A stretch of 64,000 nucleotides of DNA from Euptelea pleiosperma. Its lineage: Eukaryota > Streptophyta > Magnoliopsida > Ranunculales > Eupteleaceae. Numbering within the stretch: the first letter of the stretch is position 1; each line of letters opens with the position of its first letter. The notes below the pieces were generated by a model, which saw only the letters and a program-made list of their open reading frames with translations, had not been told where the DNA came from and searched no databases. Positions 11,871 through 24,068 of the stretch are shown in pieces. Position numbers and translations under genes: made by a program. The DNA lies in NCBI GenBank assembly GCA_035048495.1, contig CM068547.1:29767913-29831912 (forward strand), in the 5' to 3' direction.

Positions 11871-12916
11871 CCCTTAATAGTAATGTTGGGATTGATCAAA
11901 TTAAGGAAAACGGAGGTGGAACGATATATTACCATACCTTATATAGGGCCGGACGTATATACCATGGAGCGCCATTAGCACCGTGCGCTAATGACACATA
12001 AAATCCGTTGAACATCTTTTAATTAGTAGCCGACCTATACAAGAAAGGAAAGATTAGTGAGCATAAAAATACATTGGGACAGACCTCTACCTAGCCATTA
12101 CATTACCATTTTAAGCTCTCAATAACTATTCACCAATTGAATAAAACATTAAGATAAGAACTTTTGGAACTTCTAAATTTAGGACCAATGTGACAACCGT
12201 AGGTAGACTCAACCATTGTGACTTTCTAACACACAAGGAGTAGGGCCCACATTAAACAAATACTACAATAGCCTACCTACCATAGTAGTTAACATGATTG
12301 GAAAACTAACTAGGAAATAGCAATCTTTGATGAGAAACTTACTGTAATTACCAAGACTTACCAAGGCCTTGAGAAGGCATAACCGTAGGGATCCTTAATT
12401 AGGAGCACGCCACCGTAGGATGCAATCCCATGTTGAGATTGGGAACATAAGTGGGGTCCACTAACCCTAATACCCTAGGAAACATCAGTAACCCTTAGAC
12501 CTTATATAAACACTTATGAAGAACACACAGGGGCGGTCCAACTTTGGATAGTCGTCACCTTCAACAACACTCATGGGAAGCATTCACCAACACCCGACAC
12601 TTCACTCGTGCACTGTGATAGCGTGGAGCCACTTACACTCTCGCATCACCATCTCTACACCGATATACAAGTACACCTTGACAATAATTGTGTAGTATGT
12701 TAAATTCTTGTGTACGCTAATGCATGCGCGCGTGAAATATTGGTTGTCAATACGTAGAAATCTTGCTGTGATATCAATTCAATGATATATTATGGTCGTT
12801 ATGTGGTAGACTTATCATGATATCAATAATTTGTTGAACAGATAGTAGATCGTATTATGCCATTTGCATTTGTGATTATCGAATTATGGTCGGTCCAATA
12901 TCGTGGAGCCCTGTAG

Positions 12917-13045
12917 GGATTACCCTTGGTGGGATTATTACTGGTGGGATTATTACCGGTGAGATTATTACCCTTGGTGGGCTTGTTACCCTTGGTGGGA
13001 TTATTACCCTTGGTCTTGGTGGGCTTATTACCCTTGGTGGGGATG
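12917..13045 (+). repeat. Minisatellite (GGTGGGATTATTACC units)
   Basis: About eight imperfect units of 15-18 bp built on CTTGGTGGGATTATTACC, with variants GGGCTTGTTACC and GAGATTATTACC. The repetitive Gly/Thr/Lys/Asn open frames on both strands result from the repeat and are not a gene. Confidence 0.75.
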
Positions 13046-14099
13046 GAGGAGGGCGTTATAGCATACATTCTTTGATTTCGGTTGTACTCTAAATTTTTTA
13101 TCGATATTATCATTTATTTTAACGTGCTTAAGAATGGATGTATGTTACTCATATTGTCATGGTTTACATATGGTTTGTTACTGGGCTCGTTGGCACACGA
13201 TGTTACACCGAACTTACAAATTTCAGATCTGAATGAACCCTTGGAAGAATTCATGGCGGGTGAGGATGAAACCATGGACACCGCGAATACTTAGAGGATG
13301 TTTCGTTATATCATTATTTTAGATGTAATGCATCAATCTTCTTTCGTAGTTGATAATTAGGTCTTATTGAGACATTTTAAGAATGGTCGAACTTATATGA
13401 GAGCTCGGTATGTTGCACGTTCAAATACCTGTAATCAATTATGATTTTATGCATTAATAATTATTAGTTATGAGGATAATACGGATCCAATGAGGCTGGA
13501 CCCATAGTTTGGTGAGGCATTCATACTATATTTTGATCATGTGTCCATGTCTATTGATCGGGACGGAACTATAACTCAAACTAGTTGATCCTGTCCGGTA
13601 CGGACAGAACGTAACCCTCAACTTGTCAACAACCGTTGACTGAGTAAACGATGGAATTTGACTTTCTGATGAACATTAGAAACCTTGCATTTTGAATAAG
13701 CTTTCCAGAAACGTATAGTACATTATCAGATTATGTCAAATCTGACAGCTAGAGCCATTTTACGGACCATAGGTCCGATCTGGCAGAATCAATGGACAGA
13801 ATGTGGACTCCTACTTGTCACGACTTTTTGACTGGGAAATTGATCAAATCTAGCCTTCTGGCGAATACAAAAATTGTTGCATTTTGAATCAGCTTTCTGG
13901 AAATATATATAGAAATTCCAGATTGTGTCAGATCCGACGGCTAGAGTCATTTTACTGACCATAGGTCAGATCTGGCGGAATCGACCATATTAAAAGTTGG
14001 AATGTATCAGGCTTTCCGTCAATCATCTTATATAGAAACTCACATCTTTCTTTCAAATAAGTTAATTGATTAATTGATTGTTTTGTAATATTAAAGTAA

Positions 14100-14190
14100 C
14101 TTATTTTGAAACTTTGACTATCCGGTTGACCTTAAGCAACCTTTAAAAAAAAGGGGTCAAAATTTGACTCTATGTTGACCTTGACTCATT
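14100..14190 (+). promoter_or_regulatory. Dense W-box-like cluster in gypsy LTR
   Basis: TTGAC(C/T) occurs about five times in 80 bp (near 14106, 14117, 14163, 14175 and 14181), plus an inverse GTCAAA. Such clusters can bind WRKY factors and are known in stress-activated retroelement promoters. Function here is inferred. Confidence 0.35.
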
Positions 14191-14464
14191 CTCTTTTTTT
14201 ATATTTTTCTTAAAGGAATAAATAGAAATTTAATTATGAAATTATTGTAGATACCCTCTTAGTATTACGCTTCCGTATTTCAATTAATAAAGTTATTTTC
14301 GTTAGATTATTAAGTTGACCACGGTTATATTAATGAGGTAGATAGTTTGAGTATTGTTTCGGTTTTGCATTATTTTATGGCCTTTATCATATCGTGAATG
14401 CGGATTAGGAGTCAACCCACAGTTAGATGGGTCAGATTTCAGATATCCGGATTCGGGGTGTGAC

Positions 14465-14848
14465 AGTCCTACACCGGTTAATGTATCATACCCTAACCTT
14501 CTTAGGTGGGAGATCTATTCCAAGATTTCTACGAGAAAGGATAATGCCATCTACTTCTTGTAGGATCTCGTCAAAATGGGTTAAGCCCTACAAGTAAGCC
14601 AATTGTCCATGCAGCTCAACCTCTATGTTTGTAATCTTTGCGAAAATCAAAGGTTGATGGATGTCACCCAACTTAGAAAGATAGTCACGGGCCTGCATTA
14701 AAACAAGTTGATCACTTTATAACAAAAATACAAAATTAAAAAGTGAGAATAGGTGTTGCTCAGCCAAAATAGATCATAGCCCACGAAGTTAATCCTAAAC
14801 CAGCAAAATGGTCACAAAGTATGAGACTGAAAAGCTAACATTTCATTA
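14465..14848. other. Unassigned spacer
   Basis: Unique-looking AT-rich DNA between the gypsy LTR end and the 211-bp direct repeat; no coding or structural signal. Confidence 0.4.
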
Positions 14849-15059
14849 GGCGGTCGAGTCAGCACTAAATCAATTCTTGTTGAGTGTGGATGGTGCCATA
14901 CATGATTCCCACAAGGCTACATAAGAGGCGTAAGGGCGATCTAAGTTACACAGTGAACTCAAAGAAATGTTGAAAACCATAATCTAACTAAATGGAAAAT
15001 TGACTCCATACACAGTAAAAGATGAATAATATAGTAATTGAAACCATGGTAAGATGAAG
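14849..15059 (+). repeat. Left copy of 211-bp direct repeat bracketing 9.2 kb
   Basis: The segment from GTCGAGTCAGCACTAAATC to CATGGTAAGATGAAG recurs nearly unchanged at 24069-24281. It shares ATTGACTCCATACACAG and ATAATATAGTAATTGAAACC. The left copy ends exactly where the palindromic copia begins. It lacks LTR-like TG/CA ends, PBS or PPT. Confidence 0.85.
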
Positions 15060-16532
15060 CACCAAAGATCCTCGACAATGGAGAAGCATCATCAACACCC
15101 GAAGAACTAAGTACTCCAAGTACTTTACCATCCAGATCGAGTTCATCAAGATCAAGCCCAAGATCATCAGATTCAAGTAAACCACCAAGAAAGGTACGAT
15201 CTTTAAGAAAAATTTATGAATCTTCTGATGTTGCATTTATCGCTTATGAACCACAAAAGTTTGAAGAAGCAGCAAAAGAAGAAGTTTTGGTAAAAGCAAT
15301 GAATGAAGAAATCAAAGTCATTAAGAAAAATGGCAGATGCAAACTTGTTGATCATCCCAAAGAGAAAGAAATCATCGGGCTAAAATGGATCTATAAGATT
15401 AAGTATAATGAAGATGGCTCAATTCAGAAGCATAAAGCTCGATTGGTTGCAAAAGGCTATTCCCAGCAACCAGAAGCCCAAGTGAGCCATCACTCTATGT
15501 CAAAAAGGAAGGTACGCACGACTTTCACATAGTGTGTATTTTTGCTGATGACTTAATTTATGCTAGTAATCAATAGCCCGTGCTAAAGCACGGGCACTGT
15601 TAAAATAATTTACATATTGAAATAATTTTTTTGACATGCCCAATAATAGCATAAATGACAATATTCATAATCTAACTATTATCTATACTAAAGCTCGGCA
15701 CTGCTTTAGTAGGGAAATTAAGAATTGATGAGGGATTTAAGGAGAGGTATAGTTATGAGAATGAGTAAATAGAGGAGAAATAAAGTTGAGTATAGGGATA
15801 TTTTTAGAAAAAATGTTGAAAAAAATATGGAGGGTATTTTCGGAAAAAATGTTGGAAAAAAGATGGAGAGAGCGCCACCTCAGCAGTGCCGAGCTTTAGT
15901 ATAGATAATAGTTAGATTATGAATATTGTCATTTATGCTATTATTGGGCATGTCAAAAAAATTATTTCAATATGTAAATTATTTTAACAGTGCCCGTGCT
16001 TTAGCACGGGCTATTGATTACTAGCATAAATTAAGTCATCAGCAAAAATACACACTATGTGAAAGTCGTGCGTACCTTCCTTTTTGACATAGAGTGATGG
16101 CTCACTTGGGCTTCTGGTTGCTGGGAATAGCCTTTTGCAACCAATCGAGCTTTATGCTTCTGAATTGAGCCATCTTCATTATACTTAATCTTATAGATCC
16201 ATTTTAGCCCGATGATTTCTTTCTCTTTGGGATGATCAACAAGTTTCCATCTGCCATTTTTCTTAATGACTTTGATTTCTTCATTCATTGCTTTTACCAA
16301 AACTTCTTCTTTTGCTGCTTCTTCAAACTTTTGTGGTTCATAAGCGATAAATGCAACATCAGAAGATTCATAAATTTTTCTTAAAGATCGTACCTTTCTT
16401 GGTGGTTTACTTGAATCTGATGATCTTGGGCTTGATCTTGATGAACTCGATCTGGATGGTAAAGTACTTGGAGTACTTAGTTCTTCGGGTGTTGATGATG
16501 CTTCTCCATTGTCGAGGATCTTTGGTGCTTCA
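15055..16532. repeat. Near-perfect 650-bp-arm palindrome of a copia/Helitron fragment
   Basis: Positions 15055-15704 are the reverse complement of 15883-16532, aligned without gaps around a centre at 15793.5, with a 178-bp spacer (15705-15882). By eye I found a single mismatch (15340 versus 16247, giving Cys/Trp in the encoded RT). Each arm carries copia RT start (QQP and ADDLIYASN segments joined by the same internal deletion) followed by about 140 bp of another element. The outer left junction shares TGAAG between flank and copia. Confidence 0.95.
15563..16024. mobile_element. Helitron-like termini inside the palindrome
   Basis: At 15993-16024 (+) the sequence has a GC-rich hairpin, GCCCGTGCT-TT-AGCACGGGC, then nine bases and CTAG, matching a Helitron 3' end (hairpin, about 10 nt, CTRR). 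The inverse copy is at 15563-15595. TCTATACTAAAGCTCGG at 15682 (and inverse at 15889-15905) is a plausible TC-type 5' end. The base after CTAG is C, not the usual T. Length would be about 340 bp, without Rep/helicase. Confidence 0.5.
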
Positions 16533-18908
16533 ACATCATTCTCTCAACTCCATGCCTTTAACTCATCAAATATGACATCTCTAGAATTCACCAACTCACT
16601 TGTTTTTTGGTTAAATAGCCTGTAAGCCTTAGACTCCTCGCTACATCCAATAAAGATATACTTTTCTCGTTTTCGATCAAATTTTTCTCTAAGTTGAGAT
16701 GGTATGTGAGCATATGCAATGCATCCAAAGATTTTGAGAGAATTTACCTTCAGTTTTTGCTTGTGGCATGCTTCAAAAGGTGTTTTGTTCAAGACGGCTT
16801 TTGTAGGTGATCTGTTGAGAATGAAGACAGCAGTATTGATAGCTTTAGCCCAGAGCTTGTTAGGGAGCCATTTGTCTTTGATCATACTTCGAGCCATCTC
16901 CCCGATCGTACGATTTCTTCGTTCTACCTTGCCATTTTGCTGTAGAGTGTACCTTACGGTTAATTCTCTTTTGATTCTATTTTCCTTGTAATATCTTTGA
17001 AACTCCTTTGATGTGAATTCTCCACCACAACCCATCCTTAGTACCTTCAACTGATGTCTACTCTGTTTTTCTGCGAACGCCTTGAATTGAAAAAATATAG
17101 AAAATGCCTCTGACTTTTGCTCTAGAAAGTATACCCACATCATCTTGCTAAAATCATCAACAAAGAGAATGAAATATATTTTCTTATTAATGGATGGCGT
17201 TCTAGTCGGTCCACATATATCGGCGTGAACCAATTCAAGAGGGGTTTTGGCTCTCCAAGATGACTTGGCGAATGGTAGCCTATGCAGCTTTCCATATATG
17301 TATCATTCACATACTTTATCTTCACTATGAATATAAGGATGACGGATCACCATATTTTTGTTCTTTAGTACCTTTAGGGCTCTATAATTCAAATGGCTAT
17401 ACCTTAAATGCCATGATAAAGAATCATCAACTTTTTCTACCCTTAAGGCATAATTATGATTTGGTGGCATAATAAATGGAAAGAGCTTATTTGATGACAT
17501 TTTTACTTTTGCCACCAATTGTTTATTCTTATCTAAAATCATGCAATTATCTTTGTCAAAATTCACAGTATATCATTTTTGAATGAGCTGGCCAACACTT
17601 AATAGATTTTGAGCTAAGCTAGGAACATAAAGAACATCATGAACGAGTTTAGATTTACCTCATTTTGTCTGCACAGATATTACTCCCTTGCCTTCAACAT
17701 TTTGTAGCTTCCCATCTCCAAGCTTGACTTGTGAAGTTACCTTGTCATCCAGGCTAATAAAACACTTTTGATTTTCTGTCATATGATTGCTGCATCCACT
17801 ATCCAAATACCAAATATCTTCTGCTTCTTTTTGAGTATTTAGGCATGAATAAAGTAATTGATCTAAGGAGTTATTTTCTTCAGAAAAGTTAGCTTTATCC
17901 TTTTGAAACCAGCAATTTTTCTGCATATGATTAAACTTCTTGCATCTAGTGCACTTAATATCGACGATTTTCACTTGCATGGCCAAATTTTTTGTATATG
18001 TTGCATATGAGTTTAGATGTACTATTACCTCTTCCATACCTTTGATTGTTGTATATTTTTCTTCCTCTTCCTCGTGTGCAACATATGCAAAAAATATACC
18101 TTTGATTGCAATTTAATAGAGATTACCTTTTGTGATCCTTGAAATTTCTCCTTCAAGATATCTCATGCTTCTTTTGATATTGTTGAGGCCAAAATTCTTG
18201 GAAAGATGGTTTTACTTACCCCTTGTTGGATGAAAAGTAAGGCTTTTGCATCTCTCTTCTTATTCTCCTTATACTCATTTTATTTTACTTGACTCCATGT
18301 TGCAAGGGCTTCTGTAGATTCAGGTATATTATAGCCATCTTCTACAAGTTCCCACAAATCTTGTGAGATGAAGAGAGTCTTCATTTGGAGGCTCCAATAG
18401 TCATAGCTTTCACCATCAAAAATAGTGATTAAGTTTTGAGCATAATTGAATCCACAAGGATTTTGGTTTGTTGTCATGGTATGGACTGAAGTAATCGGAT
18501 AGTTGGATGGACTTAGAAAAAGGACGGCTCTGATGCCAAATTTGTTGGAGTAATTGGAAGATATGGTAGGCCTTGTTTTAGGTTATAGAGAGGAGAGGGT
18601 TTTAGAGGTTAGTATGGAGTCTCCAGAGCTTTTTTTATACAAGTTCTATGAACAATTACAATGCATGACCTATTTATAGGTCTTTAAAGAACATTCTAGA
18701 TCAGAGATATTTCTAGATTTTGGACATATTCTAGAGAGACTAGACTTTTTCATAGATTTTAAACTTTTCTATGGATATTTTCTTAGTCATTACTCTAGAT
18801 TTTTCTATAGATATTTACTAGGAAGACTCTAGAAACTATATAGACATGGAAGACTTTAAAAATTATCTAGACACTTCTAAAATTACAAATTACATATTAT
18901 TTTCAACA
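16025..18908 (-). mobile_element. Truncated copia retrotransposon with 5' LTR
   Basis: Read on the minus strand: LTR 18908-18543, primer site (TTTGGCATCAGAGCC complement) at about 18526-18541, then gag from ATG 18477 (ITIFDGESYDYWSLQMKTL). The zinc knuckle CTRCKKFNHMQKNC lies near 17920-17955 and the protease YLDSGCSNHM near 17780. The GAG-pre-integrase (WHLRYSHLNYRAL) is near 17400. The integrase core spans 17233-16544, with HADICGP and QQNGKVERRNRT; the second catalytic Asp is lost (LRMGCGGEF in place of the usual DNGGEF-type motif). RT begins near 16300 (GLKWIYKIKYNEDGS, HKARLVAKGYSQQP). It then jumps by internal deletion to EPSLYVKKEG...FADDLIYASN and ends at 16025. Several stops and frame changes separate the domains. 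RNase H and 3' LTR are missing. It is inactive. Confidence 0.9.
18543..18908 (-). repeat. 5' LTR of the truncated copia element
   Basis: A 366-bp block bounded by TGTTGGAG and TTTCAACA (inverted TGTTG/CAACA ends) and next to the primer-binding site. A shorter, rearranged relative is at 24535-24782. The region around 18600-18650 has TATTTATAGG-type promoter sequence on the plus strand copy, reading ambiguously. Confidence 0.8.
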
Positions 18909-21780
18909 AAAAGTACTAGTGTAGCAGTCTCATATTTGTCCCAAACGGCCCTTGTCCAAATGCAAAATCTAGAAAGACAACAATTTCGTATCCTTTATCT
19001 AATACACATGAATTAAATAAATTGTTTTGACCCATTACTTTGCAAACTATAGACCCACCAAGCAACAGCAACTCATTAAAAGCTTGTAAACAAAAATTCA
19101 ACTTTTTTGTTTTTGAAGTTCAACAAAATTGCGACGAAAAACTAATAAAATTGAACCGAATTAAGCTCAACCTCACTCGATGCGTAAAGCATCATATTTT
19201 CTATTGCAAATCAGTAAACAAAAAAACCAAAACCCAAAAACATCACAAATAGGGAGAATAATAGAATAGCTTAAAGGAACTATATACCGAGCTGGCCTGC
19301 AACTCCTTACGAAGCTTTAGTTAAAGCTTCATCCAATGAGTTTGCCAATGAAATAGAAGAGGAGCATGCCTGATTTTATGGATAAGGTAAGTGAGACTGT
19401 GAGCAACTCCTGTTAACTGTCCCTGCTATAAGTGGCAGCTGGCAATCAACAAACAAAAAAGGGAATGAACCACCAAAGCTCTCCTCATCAAATTTTGCGA
19501 ATTTACTTGGCCTCATAGTAGTAAAAATGTGATAGAAACTTCAACCAAGAAAGTTTCATTTACTATGGTATGGGTCAAAAAGATCATTTATTATATCCAA
19601 TTTTCTGATATCAACCACAATTCTAAAACATATGTTACTATGGTATGGGTCAAATATGATATTGTATCTCATAAGGCAATCGACCTTAGGACTGCATGGA
19701 TACTAGTGAGAGATGAGTGATATAAAAGTATCATCAATAGCAGCAATAACAATATGCAAAAAAATGTGTTATAAATGGTAGTTCAATAAATTAATCACAA
19801 TAAAAATAAACAACATTTCACCAAAAGGACCCAACACAAAAAACTAGTCGATATTAAGAAGATAGTCATTTTTGTCCAAGCAAATGTAGTTCTCCATTCG
19901 TGTGAGGCTTGTATCAGAAACAACAATGAAAAAGTTCAATGAATCCTGAACCAAAACTGAAAAGAATTTGTAGCCCGTGACAATCAAAATGCAAGTGGCT
20001 AAGGCAAGTTTGGTGAAGCAACTGACACATGAGTTGCAAAACATGCAACAAGGCTTCACTTTTGGACTACCTACACTTTAGATTTGACGGGATCCATGAG
20101 CAAGCCTGTGTCCAGTGGAAAAGAAAAGGTCCAAAAGTGCCAAACCCAAATCCGATGGAGGTCCAAATCCTAAATGTGTAAACAAGGGTAGTACATCCGG
20201 CCCATTTGACAAAACCATGCAATAAAACTTCCAAAAGATTCAGTATAAAAGATGGACTAAATGTCTTTACCTGAAACTAAGGAACTACAAATGCTTGCTA
20301 AAGTGCTGTTGCTGCTAGCTGTTGTTTTGGGAGGAACAAGAAGGCTAGGGAACTACAAAGGCTAGGTTTGAGAAGAAGAAGAGGAATTCTAGGAGGGGAG
20401 ATGTGGGAGCTCCTGTATTTTCTTTGGAGGGTATTGAAGAGGTCATTGAAGATAAAGACTATCTTCTTTCATTGAGGTGTAATCATTGAAATTTTTATCG
20501 TTTCTTAACTCTCGAAGTTCTGCATGTTAGATCAGTAATTATTATGTTCTTCAAAAATTCTCTAGTGCCTCGGGGTTTGAAAAGTTTGAATTACCAAATG
20601 CCTAGTGTAGTTAACCCTCTTAAAACCAATGATCGAAGACTTCTTGACAGATTTATTCTTGGACATTTCAACTTAGTTTGGCTGGGCGAGAGTCAAATGT
20701 TCAATAATGTAAAATTCAGCAATTTGGGAATTGGTTGGCTTGATCTCTTGCAAAAAACAGCTAGTTCTTCATTGACTAGGATGATTCCAATTTGCAAGCC
20801 CAAAGATTTTTTTTTTTTACTGGTATCATGACAATGTTTTTGAAGATTGTTACCCACACTTTGTTATATCAAAGACTGATCAATCTCAAGCCACCACTAG
20901 CTTCATCATCTACTAGATCACTTACAAATGCCCCACATATGCCTCATCTTGACCAAGCCCTCAAAATGGTTTCCTCATGTCCAATGTTGCATAACTATGG
21001 GTATAAGTGTCAGAATCCAACATGATTACTGAGTGAGGGATTCAACACACCCCAAAATAATAGGTGTTGCATACTACCAAATGCATCTCGACGCACAGCC
21101 ATGCATTTCTAAAATGTATAGTGCCAGGAAGATATTTTTCCACAGATTATGCATCACCTTTCATAGACGTGCATGTCTAAAATGTATGATGCCGAGAGGG
21201 TTTTTTTTTACAAATTATGTATCACCTCATCTCTATATTCTTTTTGAGGCATAAGCTTCAAAAGTTGTTGCATTATTTCATTGAACAAATAGATGTTAAC
21301 TAGGTATGGCTGAGGCACAACTAGGATACTTTAAGGACACGAAATGAAGAGTGACGTACACAAGTACAAAATCCATTTTGAAGTGTATATTAACATATGA
21401 TAAGACCATATGCACAAACACAAGTGAAGTGATACCTTTCCCACATAAGCATCATTACAAAAGAAATGATTAACAACTTACAACTAGGATTCTTAATCAT
21501 GGATACCAATATTACAAGCTGATAACTAATAAATCTAGCTGAATAAAAGAAAATTTAGATACAATATTTTATGCCATTAACACAATTCTGAAGCAAAGCT
21601 TCAAACATAATGTAAGAATTTGACTTACCTCAACTTTCTTTTAATGTGTAGATGACAGCACACCGGGCCTTTGAGTTTTGTAAGCAATAGAAATGAATGT
21701 GTCCTGTATAAGGAAATTCATGTGTTCAAAGAAGTGTAGAAATTTGAAATTCCACCAGTCCTTTTCTTTTAGTTAAGGAT
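18909..21780. other. Gene-free region
   Basis: No recognisable domain in any frame. The longest open frame (20544-20831, +) lacks motifs. A short direct repeat TTACTATGGTATGGGTCAAA occurs near 19559 and 19633. A G/A-rich stretch lies at 20360-20400. Confidence 0.4.
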
Positions 21781-21789
21781 ACCTAGAAG

Positions 21790-23150
21790 GGGGGGGGTGG
21801 CTGATTAGGTATTTTAAAATTAATTAACCTAAATAGTTTTACTGGTCTAGATAGGAAATAAAATCGCATGCCTTAGTTGTTTGATAAAGGATTATCTCAA
21901 CTGATTCAAATCGAATATACCTCCATGGTATATTTTCTTTTTGTCGTTTGATCTAATCAATATAGATAACAGAATACAAACAAACAATCACACAAGACAA
22001 AAAATTTTTACGTAAAAACCTTAGTCAAGGAAAACCAGGGGACCACGTCTAGATAGAAAGTATCACTAACTGGAAAGATAGACGAATCAAAGGTTACCTA
22101 CGCAGCACTGCTGCAAATACAGCTTCCAACCTTAGCCAATGCCTACTGCCGATGCATCTACGTCCTCTGAATCAATGCTACGAGTCCATGCGCGCCCTCT
22201 CAGCCAAGAAGCATTGTCCGCTTGTTCAATTTGGTACTCCCCAAACCTACCATCGATCAGCCACTCCGATCTTAATTCTCAACACTCCAGCCTCTGCCAA
22301 AGGTGAAGGATTCAGTACACCCTAAATCCTAGGTTGCTCAAAGGTGTTGAGTCACACTAGTATACTCAGGCTACTAGATCAAATATCTATGTGGAAGACC
22401 TAAGCTGAGTAATGGATCAAGCACTTGGCTTTGATCTAGAAGAGAAAAAAGCTCACAGGATATTATTTAGAATAAAGGGCTTCTTGCCCTTCGAATGAAC
22501 ACTCTAATAAATAAACATTTTCTTTTCTCAATTCAATGTGTATAGAAAGGTGTTTTGAGAAGGTAGAGAGGGGTTATATTTATAGAATTCGTAGCCCTGA
22601 GCCTTTTGGAAAAGTGGGAGAGTGGGAACTTAAATTCCGGATCTGAAAGTCACAATCCACATGAAGTCCAATCGATTGTACTTGGAGTCCAATTGATTGG
22701 ATCGTATGGATGGGTTTTTCCTTCGTAAATCCAATCAATTGTACAAAGAGTCCAATCGATTGGGCTTAGAAAAGTTTCTGTCCCATAGGTTCCAATCGAT
22801 TTAACAGAGACGTCCAATCGATTGGGAAAAGAAAGAGTTATGTCCCGTAGGGTCCAATCGATTTAATAGAGACCTCCAATCGATTGGACCTTCCCAAAAA
22901 GTCAAAATTTTGACTTAGACTCAGGTTTGTCCATTGACTAAGTTTGACCAATATACGTTATTCATTTTAACATATTCCTATGGACACTAAGTCACTTACC
23001 ATCCTAGGCGAGCGCGCACGATCTTTAACTGACAAATGAGCAGTTACTCAGATGACTCCTGTCGTCAACCATCTGATTGTTGTTGTCTCTGTCTCTTAGT
23101 CTTCACGTAGTCGATGAAGTACGCATACCACGACATCTTCAACAATACAC
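21790..23150 (-). repeat. Probable Sirevirus-like copia LTR with palindromic motifs
   Basis: Reading minus strand, TGTTGAAGATGTCGTGG (from about 23148) looks like an LTR start, and TATAAATATAACCCCTCTCT (about 22591-22572) like its promoter. The segment between carries eight CCAATCGATT(GG/TA/GT) motifs. The left end is near a G-run at 21788-21797. No adjacent primer site was found, so the LTR identity is inferred from layout. Confidence 0.4.
22665..22890. repeat. Cluster of CCAATCGATTGG palindromes
   Basis: At least eight copies of CCAAT(C/T)(G/A)ATTGG or near variants within 225 bp, mostly in pairs separated by about 20 bp (near 22667, 22688, 22730, 22750, 22790, 22812, 22852 and 22877). A second cluster is at 58605-58725. 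Conserved palindromes in non-coding parts are a published trait of Sireviruses; assignment to that group is inference. Confidence 0.8.
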
Positions 23151-24068
23151 TGGTGCTCGTAGGAATGGTTACAATAATATTTTGTGTCACACAGAATCTT
23201 TGCCAAACTAGATTATGAATTTATTATTTACAAAATTTGCCCACAGAAATTAAAAATAAATCAAAGAAAGAAAAAAAATACTCTGTATTCAAAATTTAAA
23301 ACAAAGTTATCACAAACTGGGTCTATGAACTACTCTGTCAACAATTGACAATTCATTAAGAAAATGAAAAATAACTATAAAGCAGCTTATTAACAAACAA
23401 AAATGAAAGAATAACTTAGTAGCCAAGTGAGAAAGCCACTAATTATGATCCTTATGGTTATAAATTTATGATCCACCAAGGAACATAAATTGTTTGTTAT
23501 GATCCTTCCACAATGCAAAATAAGGACAATAAGTCACACAAACCACTAAAATTGTGAGCTTTTAATATAAATTTATTATATTATAATAGTTGTCTTGTTT
23601 TAGTTTGAGAGAATTACCCGTGTGTAGGTGAGTTAGGAAACTATTTTGTGACTTTCAATCCCTTGTGCTTTTCATAAGTATTCCTCAACCTTGAAAACAA
23701 AACTTGCAACAAGATTTGATATACAAGTTCTTTCCTCATTGTGTGTCCGTTCCAATTAGCATTAAAAAGTTAGATATTTTTTACATTATAATACTCTTTT
23801 TAGCATGCACACTAAAATAGAAAATCAAAATAGACAAAATTTATAGTGCCCGCAACAAATAATATGTGGCACTCTCTACAATGCCATAACAATAGAATCC
23901 TCTCCTACTTCGCCTTAATAGCATGAGGGATGATTATTTTGGATGCAAAGATTTTATGCCAATCCACCTTATGATGTTGATATTCCTTTAGACTTGTGGC
24001 CCCGCTGATGTGAAGTATACTAATTCCACATACATGATCCACGCATATCATGAAAATGCATATTCTGT
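23151..24068. other. Unassigned AT-rich spacer
   Basis: No coding or structural features supported between the putative LTR and the right copy of the 211-bp direct repeat. Confidence 0.4.

Larger units (their letters stand above)
11870..14464 (+). repeat. Long gypsy-type LTR remnant
   Basis: The right end GATTCGGGGTGTGACA (to 14464) is the typical 3' terminus of plant gypsy LTRs. A promoter-like CTTATATAAACAC occurs at about 12502-12514. Two related blocks, GACCATAGGTC(A/C)GATCTGGC(A/G)GAATC, lie near 13768 and 13960. The 5' limit is not defined; TGTTGGGATTG near 11884 is only a candidate. No gypsy pol is seen, so it may be a solo or truncated LTR. Confidence 0.5.

Noticed and set aside
12823..13113. 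Repetitive KGNNPTKGN-type protein frame on the minus strand
   Set aside because: It is the translation of the GGTGGGATTATTACC minisatellite.
14541..14570. CTTCTTGTAGGATC as the other CACTA terminus
   Set aside because: It does not end in TAGTG and lacks nearby subterminal ACCGACGG repeats.
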